Origin: Cinclus cinclus
Lineage: Eukaryota; Chordata; Aves; Passeriformes; Cinclidae
Assembly: GCF_963662255.1 (NCBI RefSeq)
Contig: NC_085059.1
Span: forward strand, 8,279,234 to 8,343,233
Direction of reading: 5' to 3'
DNA length: 64,000 bases
Part shown: positions 1 through 14,200 of the stretch, piece by piece
Numbering within the stretch: the stretch's first letter is position 1
Layout: each line of letters begins with the position of its first letter
The notes under the pieces: model-generated
Told to the model about the DNA's origin: nothing
The model's database searches: none
The model's input: only the letters and a program-made list of their open reading frames with translations
Position numbers and translations under genes: made by a program

Positions 1-3000
1 AATGTTACAGTGAATTAGCCGCCTGGGAGAACGGCAATTTGATCATTGTGTAAAAGTCCCGCCCCTTGAATTCAGCTTTCCTCACAACTGTTTTTGAGGG
101 CTCACTCTTTAGCTAACGGGGTACACTTTTAAGGATGAGCTGTTCAGAATCAAAGGCTCTTGTCAATCTATTTCTGAGATCATCTTCAGATCTATCTGGG
201 AACAAAGGTCTTCTTCTTCCCTGGGAGCAAAGGGTCTTCATCACTCTTCTCTCTCTCTGTTCAAATTTCTCATGGGATCACAGCTACTTCAACATCTGCT
301 TGTTCAGCATGAATGACTTTGCTCTTATCTACAATGTGAATGCTCCACCCCCCCATGCTTCTTCTATGACTTAGAGGGATATTCAATATACCATAGTCTA
401 TCACCATAGCCTACAAGAGAATTTTAGCTTAAGGAATCTCTTCATCTTCCTATCCCATCTGGGATAGGAACTCTTCCTTTTTGTCTGACCTTGATGTCTC
501 CATATTGTTTCTCTGTGTGTCTATCACTCTGCCCCTTTCTTTCACTCAAGAGAGGATGGAAGGTCTGTAGGTCTCATCTGTGTATTTAAGAGTTAAGATC
601 TTGCTTGGAGTTGGAGATCTGTAGAACCTAACCTATGCCTCCTATTTGTTGTCCCCTCAGTTGTACACACTGCCACAGGGATGTTCTTTTAAATATTTAA
701 AAATCAGTTTCTTAAAATGTCTGGATGAATTTGCAAATATACAAATAAAAGTTTACTCTTTAGAGTCTTACTGCTACTAGATCCCATCAGGTAGACTGAA
801 GACTGCCTTCTAAAACTGAATAAATGGCTTAAGTGACTTCATCTCTTTCTTAGCCTCACCATAATTTACATTTCACAAGGAAATGGTAACATTACAAAGA
901 TTAAAAGAAAAATAAATAAAACTGCAAAGAGACAAGTGCTACTATCAAGTGAAGAACTCTTTCTAGGACATTTAAGTCAGCTTAAATATCAGTCAGATAT
1001 TTTATTTACAAGCAAATAAATAATATATCAACACCACACATGGAAACTAAAGAACGTAAGGATTGCAGGATATAGATTTCATCTTCTCTGTACTATTACG
1101 AATATATTTACAGCACACTGTCTAAACACATCTCAAAGCAGAGAGATCTGTAACAGATGTGTGTTGCCAACTACTAGTCTTAGAAAGACCTCCTTACTCT
1201 CACCTCCATCCATCCTTAATTTTCAAGCTTTCCCAAAGTTTTAGACACACACTTCTGCATCACTCATTGTCGAGCTTTAGGCAGAACCTCTGAGTTTGAT
1301 GTCTTGTAGAGGTCCAAATCCATCAGACATTAAGGATTCATCTATCCAAGACCTCTTGGACTATCAATCCCATAGTTCCCTCCCACATGGGCTCAGTCAG
1401 AGCCCACACAGAGTTTTAACAGTCAACTCTTTTTTAATGCACAACCAGAGAAAATTAGAGCCTAGTTAGAAACTGGCACACAGACACAGGGCATGGGTTG
1501 CCTGGACTAAATGGTTTGTTTAGACTGACCACATTCAAACTCCAGATGTCAAACTGTGCTCAGAGAATGAAGTTTACCTATTTATCTATTTACCAATAGA
1601 TGATAGTGAACACCTTCAATCCTTAAACAGAAAGACTTTCCAGACTACTATACATAATGCAAGATTTAGTAAGATGTGTGATTTCACTTCTGCTCCTTGG
1701 ACTGCATCTATATTTGACACTGAAATTACAATGGACTTGTTCTGAAGGGAATGCTTGAATCAGGCATATCAAATCTCACCACCTGCTACTATTAAATAGC
1801 ATTTGTACGTTGCCCACTGTGATATCACCTTGTAAGTGAAGTTCAAAACCTATGAGAAAATATGCTCTAATAAGAATCCATTTCAACAGAAACACCAGGT
1901 TATATGGGAAAAAAAAAAAAGGGATTTGTTTCTTAATACCGTTTCAAGTAACTTTGGCTAAACTGTAGGGAAACATCCATGTGGTGGCTAACAGCTGGCC
2001 TGGAGGCCTCACAGATATAAATTATCCTAATTACAAGTTAATAACTGAAATATAACTAATTATATAACTACCTTAATTATTTAACATGACCAGTCTGGGC
2101 CACTGGGGAGCAGGTCTAGGCTGTTGGGGACATGGGCAGCTAAACTGGTTCAGCCAGTCAGGACTGACCACATGGACCTTCCAAACTGTGTAAGGAAAGC
2201 AGTACTCAGTAAAAGTTGGCTGAGGTGCATGAACTTCAGTGTGCTCAGTCACGTGTCCACCTCCGAAATGGCACCACATCCACATACCTTTAGCCATACA
2301 ATTGCACCAGAAAAAGTAAACTTTAAAAATCATGAACATTTTCAGTATACTTGATTGAATTTTGTCATTCCGATAACAAGCAACAGCCTTCATGTAATCC
2401 ATCACCAAAATTATAAACGACCCCTAAAATCTATAGTAGAAACAGATGTAAACCTTAATTCTAGAAACAACTGACAATCAACCTTTTTTCCTGAAACTCC
2501 CTGATTTTTAGTTTGTCGTTCTAAACAAAAATTGGGAAGAGTGTAATTCAGAGAATCACCTGTTCAGATTTTTTTGAATTTGCTCCAGAGCAAGATCTTT
2601 ATCTGCACATTCACAGTGCCATCAGCACATTCACACAGCAGTATGATCAATGTATTTGACTCTAAACCCATGGCCTTTGTAAGGCCTCCAAAGTTCTTAA
2701 TGGCACTTGCTTTCTACTGGTAATTCCTTGACAGGATCAGCCTCATGGTAAGACTTGCAAAGCTTCAAAAGGCTCTGAAAAAAATAATTTCCACAATAGC
2801 CTCTCTACCCAAGAAGGAAGTAGCAAAGCTGTGGGCAAACTGACATTCCTGGACTTTTTGATCACACCATTTTTTAATGACTTTACCTATTATTTTTGCA
2901 AAATCTTATACATATGTATTTTAAAAGAACTTTTTTAACCAGGGCAGCTGCTTATAGAGAGGACAGGAATAGGAAGCAATAACATATCCAAAATGTCCTT

Positions 3001-6000
3001 TCAAATGCAGTTTGCAAACTCACCCTTGTTTGCTATATACTGCCTATTTTTTATTTATTTGTGCCTATAATGCACAAATCATCTCCAGTACCATGGAAAT
3101 AATCAACAGAGAATCAAAACCTGGAGCTTCTACTAGAGTACAAATCAAAAGCTGTTGGAATCCAACAGCTGGAGCCTGTCTCATTATTTCACTACACTTT
3201 GATGTGCTTTTCAGCCAACTATCTTAGAGATTTACTTACAGATATGTCTATCTACAAATTCTACATTGCTTGCACATTATAGTTTCCAACAGAGATAAAT
3301 ACACTGAGCTCTCATTTAAAAAAAAAAAAAAGTCTTGTATTAAGCACAAAATCCTGTAAATAGAGGAATTGAAAATCAGCTGCATCTAATAAAAGAATCA
3401 AGTTTGTTATTGACTTTGAGCTAGTAGTTTCCATTAGATTATCCATCATACTTTTATTATGTGATCAACTGCCTAATTAATTTCACACTCATGCATTTAG
3501 GCAGAAAGCTGTATGTTTCAATGGGCTTTGCTATAATCCTGCACCTGCGGCCTCAGAGACTTAGACAGCTCTCTATCATAAGTTTATACTGTGCCTATAA
3601 TCACGTCAGCTGGAGTATGGTTCCAACTATCTAGGCTGTTGAAATATAACAGTATTTAATTTCTGAGGCACTAGAAAATTTGCATGTGTGGTTATGTATC
3701 TTTGGACTTTAATCAGATGAAAGTCACTGGGAGATATTAAGAGAGTTAGATACAATATTTTGCTCAGACAGTTTTAGTGGAAGTATCAGACACTGTTTTG
3801 ATTTTCCTTGCTTATCTAGTAATATGAACAGATGAAATCATGCTATTATATAATGAATGTTGATGGCCAACAGTATTTGATTTTGCAACCATTCTGTAGT
3901 GATAATTAAAGATAACTTGATAGCCTATACAGCAATAGTTAAAGATTGCTTTGTATGCTTTATTGCATAAATAAATGCCACTGAGAGAATGAACATATTT
4001 TCTACAACTTTTTATCTGGAACATATTTCAGGGCAAAAAAAAATAAGAAGTCGCAAGTCTTAATAACACAGTAGTCTTCATTGCAAAATTTGTGTTATTT
4101 ATCCTTTATTATCTTCTGCTTTATGGACTTTACACTAAGCAGAGTTTTAGTAACTTAGGATGCATTAGCAGTACCTTCCCCAAAAAGAACAAGAAATGCA
4201 GTCTGATGGAAGCTATGCTACCACCCACTGACTGCACCAGGCCTGCTGGAGCCCATGGTGGTATCTTCTGTGATTACAATGAGCCTACCTGTGGTTGAGA
4301 TTTAGATGTTTACTGCACCATTTGGAAACCTGAGGAAGCAAGCATTTAAATGTACTGTTTTCCACTAATAAACTTCACCAAAATTCAGATATTCATACCA
4401 TTATAGTTTTGGCCAAAAACTACATGGACTTGATGTTCAAACTAAACAACACACAAAACATGTCACAGAAGCCAAGTTAGACTTGTCCTCTTCACATCAG
4501 TAGCCCACGGAAAACATGGATAGGCCCAGCCAAAGAGACTAGTAATTTTATTTAATTATATTTTCAGATTAGGTGGAATGACTCTGCGGTTCTCCTGGGT
4601 ACTGGAAGAAATCTGCTCCAGCCCTGCAACCACTGCTCTGCTCATATCTCCACTGCTCTGCTCATATCTAGCATGCTCACTGGTTACAGCATGTGTGAGA
4701 TGACACAGAAATGCATCTTTATTCACTCAGCTGTGCAAAGCACTGCCACTGTATCCTCTGCACTCCCTGTGTGCCTAGGGAGAAAGAGAAGCAGAAGCAT
4801 CTTCCTTTGTACTGCCACAACCAAGCCCTTTGCTGACTATTTGAAGCTTGTGCAGCCTATTTCAGTAGCAGACAGGGCCTCAGTGCCATGGCCATCAACA
4901 TTATGCCTCCAAACCTGCAAACTGTGATGCCAATTTGGGTAAGTTTGCTTTGGAACAATGCAAGTCTGTGTATGAAAGCAGCATTTGACTGCCATGGGTG
5001 CTATATCCAGCACTAAGTAGCTGATGTGCATCTCCAGTGTCAACATGCATGATGATTTTTATCTCTGGAGCTTTATGTTTCACTTTTAATCATAATTCAA
5101 CAGAGAAGACAGCAAGCTCCTTAGTTCACTGGTCAATATAACTAGCAGGTGAACTCCTTATAAATGACAGATGTGCTTTCACTGCAGCAGGTCTTCCTGG
5201 TTTGGAAAGGATGTGTCAGGTGTTGAAACTTGCCAATTAAGTGATCTTCATTCTTGATGTGAGCTTTAGTCATTGAATACCTTGTGAGCTGAAATCTCTC
5301 TCCTCTCCTGCTCGGTAAGAACTGCTAGACTAACACCTATACATTCCCTTCTGGATCACTGATAATTTGAAGCTAATAATTATTTCTGTTTTTTGCTAAG
5401 AAACTGAAGGATACCTGTGCCTCTGATGTATTTCCACTGTGTGTCTTTGTGTATGTCAGAAAGCTATCAGTTCCCTGCGATCTAAGAAAGCATTTCTGCT
5501 GACATTTTTCTTACAACTTTTCATTCCAATTTATAAAGTTACCTATTGAGGAATTTTTATGATACCACCTACTTCCCATAGAGGCTACCACCTAAGCCTT
5601 GATTAGTTCACAGGAGATCAAACTCCCTAACAAGTTACTGTCAGTTGCAGTTTTTAATACTAGAATTAGGTCAGGTTTATTACCTACATCAATTCTTTCA
5701 TGTAGCACAGCTAAGACAAAAAATGGATTTTAGAACAAAATAAAAAAGGAAAACAGGATTGAAAGTCTAACTAACAGATAAAAATTCTTCTTATCTCAAA
5801 AGTGAAATGCCACAAATGATTTTTAAATTACCAAACCCCTGAGGCTGAAGCCATATAGTCTCCAGCTTTGACTAAGAGACCTTACAATAGTACAGGAGGT
5901 TTTGTTACACACACAGCATATGAGTAGCATCATTTGTGATATGGGATCCCTTAGATATTCATTCAGCAAAGGCTGTGGAAATGATTTTTTGTTCTGGTAA

Positions 6001-7490
6001 GGATAAAAATAGCTTTACACAATATTGATCTTCTCCAAGTCTTGGGATTGCTGTGTGTAGTTTTGGAAGAGATACATTACAATGGAAGCAATAGTCAAAA
6101 CTTTATAAAAAGCTGTTTTGTATCATATTTAATTACATTCTCTTTCTCTTTACAGCTCATGATAACCCAGCTCTCTGTGGAATTCCAGACACCTTGCTAC
6201 AACTAACATCCATTTAGTGTTATACCTTTGTTGTGATATTTTGGTGTTTCAGGTTCTGATTCAAGAAATGCAAACAAACTGTGAGGGAGCACAGTACCTG
6301 TTAAAAAATATTGTGATTAAGTTCCAAGGGTTTATGTGGTTTTTCATTTGTACTGACCAGCCAACCTATATTTGACCACCCTGTCTATGGCTAGGCATAG
6401 AAGCAACCAAACACAGAGAACCATACTTACTTTTTTTTGCTTGTCTTACATTTTTTTCTTTTAGTGGCAGCATCAGTGGTGCTCATGTTTTCAGGCCATC
6501 AGCTACTCAATGCTTAATCAGAGAGCAGCTGACAGCAGATAGAATAAACCTGCTTTTCCCAAAGCACTGACAAAATGATGTCTACAGCTACAGCATTCGT
6601 GGTCATAAGGTAGAATTCTACAAACCAAACAGATACTACAATAAAAAGTTTAAAGGAGTTAATAATGGAAGTTAAAGTTCTTAGGTAACCAGAAATTCCT
6701 ACTGTGGTGATGTAATAATCATTATTAATCCTCTTGCTTGAGACCACTGAGTTTGGGGATAAGCCATGGAACTAGACACAGATGGCTTTAAGATACACTT
6801 TGCAAGAACAGGCATCCCAAGAGAGAACATGACTTAAACACATTTTTGGGTCATGTCTCCTCTCCTGTATACTCCTTATTCCTGCCAGTACTAATTAATG
6901 TACAAGATCAGACAAACATCGCCAGCAAGTGTGTGACAAGCAGCCTAAATGGGAAGCTTTCCTAACACGAATGAAACACATGGGAAGTGGGATCAGGTGT
7001 AGACAAAAATGCCATTATACTGATTTTGCCATCTATATAATGTCAAGTGAAAAAGTTATAAAAAGCAAGGAAGAGCCTTGTGGGTCAGAAGGCTCAGCTT
7101 AAACACAGAATGTACCTGCAAAGTCAGTTTATAACACTGAAGGACTAAAGCTGTCCATCGGCGTCCAACTCCACACATTCCAACAAAACCAGGTAAACAA
7201 ACCCACAGAAAAATTATTCCCACAGGTCCAGGATCTTCAGGATCTCCAGGTCTCCTACGGATCACCACATCCTTCCTCTTGTGAAACAGAGCAACGCAAA
7301 AAGGAGCAAAGCTTACCAGTAGCTTTACTTAGCAACATTTGAGAACAGAACCTGACATCTTTCCCTTCTGAAATCTATTCTTAAATAAGCTACCTGTTTA
7401 TGTTTCAACCCTTGCCAGCTTTTTCTGTAAGTTCATCACTTCAAGACCTACCTTCTCAAAGATTGAATGCTGTCTTCCTGTTTTAGGGGG
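1..7490. other. AT-rich non-coding stretch, no gene recognised
   Basis: I see no coding exon, RNA gene or full repeat here. Short open frames are 60-111 codons and match no protein family I know. Small local features are A runs near 1910 and 3320, a 20-bp exact tandem duplication at 4630-4669, and a weak collagen-like open frame on the minus strand near 7200-7260 (see findings). Very old interspersed repeats could be hidden here and would need a profile search to show. Confidence 0.6.
4630..4669. repeat. 20-bp exact tandem duplication
   Basis: The unit ccactgctctgctcatatct occurs twice head to tail without a mismatch, which suggests a recent slippage or duplication event. It lies in non-coding sequence and has no evident function. 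Confidence 0.9.
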
Positions 7491-7494
7491 AAAA

Positions 7495-7525
<31 letters not shown>
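7491..7525. repeat. (AAAT)n microsatellite
   Basis: About eight near-perfect AAAT units follow a short G run. This is a simple tandem repeat, likely to be length-polymorphic. Confidence 0.95.
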
Positions 7526-7526
<1 letters not shown>

Positions 7527-8089
7527 GCAGGAATGCAAAATATTGAAGACACCAGCTGGTGTGATGAGGTTGTTAGGTACCTTCACTGAGGAGAGCATCC
7601 CACACTTGAAAATCTCAATGGAATAAGGAAATGCAGTGCTCTAAAGGACAGTGACAGATGAGGGGGAGTCCTCCTAACATTCCCATGGTAGATTAAGACT
7701 GTATCTCACAAGAATGAGGTTTTGGGATTACCTATCTGAGGACAGGAAGCAGTGGGGCCTAACCAGTGCATCCTGGACTGTCGTGGCAGAAACCAGACCT
7801 AGTTGAAATGTACTGTGCTTGATAAATGGCTGGAAACAAAAAAACAAGCCAACCAAAACACCAAAAATAAGCCCCAACAAACCCAGGTAGACAGAAGGTC
7901 ACCTACTCCTAATCACAGCATCCCAAGCAGAAGAAAAGCTCTAACTTCTTTTGTGTTAAGGTAAGTTAGTTCCACTTTACCAACATGGAGCCAAAGCTCT
8001 TGACTGTCACATTGCATATTGCAGCTGGTTTAAAAGCTGCAGTCTGAAACCCGACAAAACTGTAAGCAGGCAGGTACCTGGGTGAGTGA

Positions 8090-8280
8090 TGATAGGATGG
8101 ATTTGAACAAATGCAGAGAATCCCAGCCAATCTATTGAACCCTAAGTGCAGATGTATCACTGGCCAAGGAAATGAGTGACTGGGACCATAACTAATCACA
8201 TGTGTGTGCCCAGGAAATTCAATCTGTCTATTTAAGAAGCGTTCACAAGAATAAAGGGCTTAGTCTTTTGTCACATGAAT
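8090..8280 (+). mobile_element. Relic LTR promoter/poly(A) module, possibly alpharetrovirus-like ERV
   Basis: On the plus strand a CCAAT box (near 8127-8132) is followed by a TATA-like tatttaag (8229-8236) and, 13 bases later, by AATAAA (8250-8255). A short TATA-to-poly(A) gap is typical of avian leukosis-type LTRs, where the R region is very short. What is seen is the arrangement of the three signals; the retroviral origin is inferred. No internal coding region and no clean TG...CA ends or target-site duplication are visible, so this would be a degraded solo LTR or a fragment. The alternative is a chance cluster of AT-rich motifs. Confidence 0.4.
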
Positions 8281-11200
8281 GACAGAATACTGTGTTATTT
8301 GTCTCAGACCCAGCACAAACCAATGTTACACTTGCCTAGGAAAAAAAAAATTAAAAAAAATCAATCAATACTCTTAAGCATGGCAGGTCTAAAGACAAGA
8401 GCAGAAAGCAGATGTTTAAAGAATAAAACCAATCCCTGCCCAAAGGAGAATTTGTTTCGAAAAGTAAATAAATATGACCATCTTAGTCCTATTCCAAAAG
8501 AGAAAAAAAAAGAAGTATAAAAACCTTTTAAACATCCAAAGAAGTTTCTGAACCTACAGATCATTTGCCCTCAGAATCCTTGCTTATGTGATGTATTTCT
8601 ACTATACTTTATATACACTGCATCTGTATTCACAGGGAGGCATTGTTGTACACACATAGCTCCCAAATCTCTCCAGCTCCTATTTTTCACTGAAACATTG
8701 GGATCCAGCTTTGCATGAGCCTGCAGCACTCCAGCTGGGTCACAGAGCCTTGCCAGCAGCCCTGCTCAAGATAATTTTACAGTGTTCTGTTTAAACATTG
8801 TGCAGTGAATATGAATTCTGATTCAAAATAATAATGGCATATGGCACAGCTTTAATAGCACTGCCATTTTGGATAGCATGGAAGGGTTTTTTTCTTTTGA
8901 ATTTACTTTATTAAAACACAATATCTGCATTAGCTACTGCAAACTGACAGCCAAGAGTAACGAGGATGACCTATTCAACATGGAAATTTTGTGCTAAGGC
9001 CTTCTGTGCAAGTTGGCTAAATGATGCAACAGGCACAGGAGTTCAAAGGTCTGGCAAAATGGCAAAACATTATCAACTCAGTATCTCTTTAAATTTAAGA
9101 AGCATAGTCCCAGGGATTGCCTGACTCCCTTCCATTCTCTCTCTCTTTTTTTTTTTTCTTTTTTTTTTCTTTTTTTTTAATCAGAATACCTGATTAGGAA
9201 TTAATCCTTGACAACCTTTGAAACCATTAAAATATTCATGTTAATTTTCCTCCATTCTCCAAAATGTATCTGTACTTTGGGCAGGTATCATGCATATGAT
9301 TTGTATTCCCTTTACATAAGCTCAATTATTGCACAAGTCCTTTTATCATTTAAACGAGGGAAGGAATTCAAGAGCTTGAAAGAGCTGTAAAACTGCAGAT
9401 CAACATACTGGCAGTGAGTGACAGTTTAAGACCCTCAATCCCACAACCGAAATATGAGAATTATTTTTCAAATAGCATAACTGCATAACACAGAAATATC
9501 ACTTTATTCCTGCTCTGACAAAGAGTGCCTTCTCCAGTTGTACAACTTCGAACTTCACACACACACTTTAAATTAGTTCATGTTTCTTCTACTCCTACCA
9601 TTAACCTCCTAGCATTCAAATTCTTTGCCTTTTCTTTGTCCAAGTCTTCCAAAATGGAGATTGTTCTAATGATGCTTTACCTAAAAACATAGACCAAACA
9701 CCCTGAAAGCAGTAGGTAAAGTGATCAGGAGGTTAATTTAAATTTAATTTTTAAAAATCCAATAAAAATATTGGAAGACTGATGGTTAGTGTTCAGAAAA
9801 AAAAAATCACAATTATTTTATGTAAGTTTTGTCTATTTTTATTTACCTGAATATGTGCATAATTCCTCTATGTCCCAGTTGCAGACCCTCAACCACCTAC
9901 CACGTACCTGGGTGCAATTGAACAGTAGAATCATATCCAAATACTACATTTACAGAATTACCAACACCCAGCAATGTAGCTACAGCTGCATTTAGTGCAT
10001 TTCCTTAAAATAACATGGCATTTTAATTTAAAAAAAGGGATATACGCAAGTGGTTTGAAGGGTCCTTCAACAGAATCAGTTACTGCAGGGTGGGAAGCAA
10101 TGGAAATAGTCCTCTCTTTTTTTAATATTACATTTTTGAAAGAAAAATAAAATCCCGTAGTTTAGATTATATGAGCATTAAGGAAAAGCAAAGAGATGTT
10201 TCCTTTAAACAGATATTAAAAATATAGTCCACACTGCTGCCCTTCTCTTTCACTGTGAGGAAGACTCCTCACAATTTTCAGTCTGCCTTAAGACAGTGTT
10301 AGAATCCACAGCACAGGGAGTAAAAGGAAAAAGTGTTCTGCAATTCTCTCAGTCACTGTGAGCTCCACGCTGCAAACATCACACATCAATAAGCCTTGCT
10401 AAGGTGTAGACGAATGAAGCCTTGCACCCGTAAGAGCCTGAGACAGAACACCAGAGATTCGGAGCTCTACCTCTTTCAAGCCCATTCCATCACCTTCCCC
10501 ATTAGGAACAGAACATGGAGAAAAGACATGAGACAACCCCCCCCATACTTGGCAGTCTGCATGTTCCTGTCTCACCTGAAATCCTTCATTTTCTAATAAA
10601 AAGCTTCTTGGATTTAAACTTCCTACCGGATCCGTACATCTGACCTCCATACCTCCTTAAAAACATCTCGCCAAGATTCAACTTATCTTTTAAAATCTGT
10701 GGGCTCTCTCCCATCTTGATTCTTTCTCTCTCTCCAACTCTGAACAGTTGTAGGAAAGCAGCTTCTCATAAATCCTCTGCTTTCTTTCCTGTCCAGTACT
10801 GCATCAGTAATCTTTAGCAAAGCAGCTTATGGAATAGCATCCACAAACTGGGGAACAATTTTCAATTCCTGCACAGTGCTATGAATGATCTTAAAAATAA
10901 GAAGAGATTGTGACCTATGAAGAAGAAATATTTTGAAAATTCTGTTTTCCTGTTTTCCTTCCCTGCAACTTTACACTTGAATGGATTAGTCATTTAGCAG
11001 CATAACTACAGTGTAAATCTGAATATTTAAAAATCTGGTTCTTGCGAATTGGTTTAATATATTCTGGAAAATAGATACCTCTCTAGTGACTCCTCTGTGC
11101 AGAGTAGTGTCCACTGAGCAATATTTATAAAGAGAAATCCTTGGAAACTGTTTTGCTTTGTTTCCAGCCTGTAGCATGCCTTGCTTCTCAATTCTTCAGA

Positions 11201-14200
11201 GGGATGAGATACAGCTGTAGTCTGGTGTTATTCTTCAAAAGCATTAAAGCATAAAATTACCATTTATTGTGAGGTGTAAGACAAATCAAATAAGAGACAA
11301 AATGTATCTAATCTAAGCAAAACGTCTTTTTTACTTTCAGTATAACTTTATTTATTTAAAGAGACTATATTCAGGTTAGTGATGACTTAGGGAAAGAAAA
11401 AAACAGAACATCTAGAATAGTCTGCATCTACTTCTAACAGCCATCATCAACCAGAAAAATGATATTATATGACTTTTAAATAGAATATAAAATCATTGGA
11501 AACATTCCAATGTCAAGATGAAACCCTAAACTGTATGTTCACAATGGAAAAATTAATTCATCAACTTTACTACTGGATTAGAAATAGTCTTTTGCTCTGT
11601 TTAAAGGAAGAATGGGAGAATAGACAAAAAAGAAAGGATGGGTTCTACAGGGTAAGTCTGGCACTCCCCAGGCCTCCACCTGACACAGAAGCTGTGTTTA
11701 TAATGCAAAGATAAAGTCAGAAAGAAGGAATAAACTACACTTGTCACTTGTAATATACAGTGATTAATGGATACTGAAAGCAGCTTTATATATGTACTGT
11801 ACCTTTAGAATGTATAACAGCAAGATTATACAGACAGAAAGCTCAATTTTCCCCAGGAAATAACCGATTTTTCATTTAAAAAAAACCCTTTTTTTTGGTC
11901 CCCTTTTAGTGTAAAACTCAACTTCCAGTGTTTGTCCACATGACTTCTAGAAAGCAAGCCTAATGTTCTACTTTCCCTTGAACATCTCTCTTTCCCATAT
12001 TGAGAAGCATTTAAGGAATATGCTGCAGCTCTCCTTATAATGACATGAAGGACAATCTAAATGCCACCAGGTCAAGGCACTGTCACCTGCACTCCGTGGT
12101 TCTGACACTCCCCAACCAGGAAAACAAAGGAGACAGTTTAAAGACACAAACTCTAAAATCAAGCATCAAAAGGAGTTTAAAGGTGTTCCTGCAATCTTAA
12201 TCTGGTAATACTGGAAAAATAAATTAGAAATAGTCTGATATCCCTTTCATCCTGTGAAAGAGGATAAGAGCAAAATATTGAAAAGCAAAAAATATTGCTT
12301 TGTAATGCACAGCTGTAAGAAACAATCCTTAGGATATTTGACACTGGTATAATAGGGATCTGTATTTTATTTTAAATGTCTTTTTTAATACACCCCTTCT
12401 TCCCACAGCATTCAATAAAAACACATCTCCAAATAAAAATAATTCTCCACAGAATGGCATTGATAATTAGTTCATCAGCAAGGACTGAACAAATCAGTCT
12501 GAGAAAAAAGCAACCACCTGCTTTCTTTCCTCTTGGTATGAAATAAAGGTGGAATCAATGAGGGTGGTAGAAAATGCACTGCCCACATGAAACCACTCAT
12601 TTAGAAACACAACAATATTCCTAATAAATGAGCAGTTCATGTAAGAACCCCAAAGCCTAAAAAGCAGGTCAGTCTGTGCTTTTCCATCTATTTTCCTCTT
12701 TCCAATTACCCCACATTCCTCTCCTCTTAACTTGCCCCTCTTCCCTCAACACACAACTCATTCAATATCCTGCTCCTCTCAGCTCCTCTCTTTGTCTGCA
12801 TTTAAATTAAACTGTTCCACCAGTTTTCTATTCTGCTGTATGTCCGGGTGGACAAAATAACAACTGAAGGAGACACTTTTTCATTAGCTCAAGTGCTCAT
12901 CAAACGGAAGCCTTGAATAGCCAAGGGGAACAAACACAGTCACAACTGTGTTAAGGTTTAATTTACAAACCCAAAGCAACAAACAACACGCACACAATCC
13001 CCTGCTTAACCAGTACATTCAGACTCTCTCAAATCCAGGTTCCTAAATTGTGTCTTAAAGATAATTTTGGAAGCTCTAAGGCCCATGATCACACTGAATA
13101 CTGTTGCAAGTCATATTAAATTATTACGGTTTTTTCTGTATAGCTGGAAAAAAAGCAACATGTGAGATTGTCTCTGGTGCAATATTCCTGGATTAATAAA
13201 ACAGCAGGACTCACATGGTTTGCACACAAACAGTAGGACAAACTGATTTCATAAACATTTCTAATCACATAATAGAGTTTCTATGTACACTCACTCACAC
13301 TTTTCAACTTCTTAAGTAGCTAACAATTTCTGTCAAATGCAAAGTGGAGATATTCCACTCCAAACAAATTCTTATTTCATTTCCCCAAGAGCATTGCCTC
13401 CAATGTGAAATTCCTCTATGTAATCAGAAAGCTTCAGGAAAATCAGCAATGTCCTTATTCTAAATTCCAAAAGCATGAATTAAATCAGTTAATCTGCCAT
13501 TTTTGCCTACTGGATAAAGAAGGAGAACATTTTAAAATCCTTATGTGATTTATTATGCACTGAAAGGTTAGCAACAAGTTTGGCATGCATCACTTATTAA
13601 TTTCTGAAAGGCTGAAGGATTTTACTACAAGTTTGTAGTACTTAACACACTTGGGTTCTGGAAAGTTGAGAGCAGCTGGACGTGAAAACCAGGTTTCCCT
13701 CACAGCTACTGCAAGACAATTCTATTTCCACTGAACTTTGCAAAGAGGATGAGAACTGCACAGAATCCATACCAGGCACAACCACATTCAGCCAGCAGCA
13801 GACACTGTGTCATACCAAATCCCTCTGGTAAATAAACCTCCTTACAGGAAACTGGATATTAATTAGTTCAAACAATGATATATTCAGTGGTTAAGTTTTA
13901 TATTTCAAAAGATGTAGCAACTGCCTGGAAGTCACCACAATAATAGGTTTCCACTGGAAAACACCTGGTGCAGCTAACATGCAGTTTTACAAGAGTCAGG
14001 TTTTTTATGGCTTTTAAAAAAATTCTTCATTTTCAGATGCTTCATTTCAGTCCAGATGTCCGGTACAAATGCACAGGCAGAGATTCCATAAAAGGTCTGA
14101 TAAGAGTTTTTCAGGCTCTTTTACCTTTTGTTATTATTTCAAATACTCATTGTTACAGTCGCAACCAGTTACTGCACTAAATTTTACCTTTCAGCATAAC

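Noticed and set aside
4900..4945. Plus-strand exon ending at a gtaagt donor near 4938
   Set aside because: The only frame open across the donor is about 20 codons long and has no acceptor; the neighbouring 84-codon frame stops before the donor.
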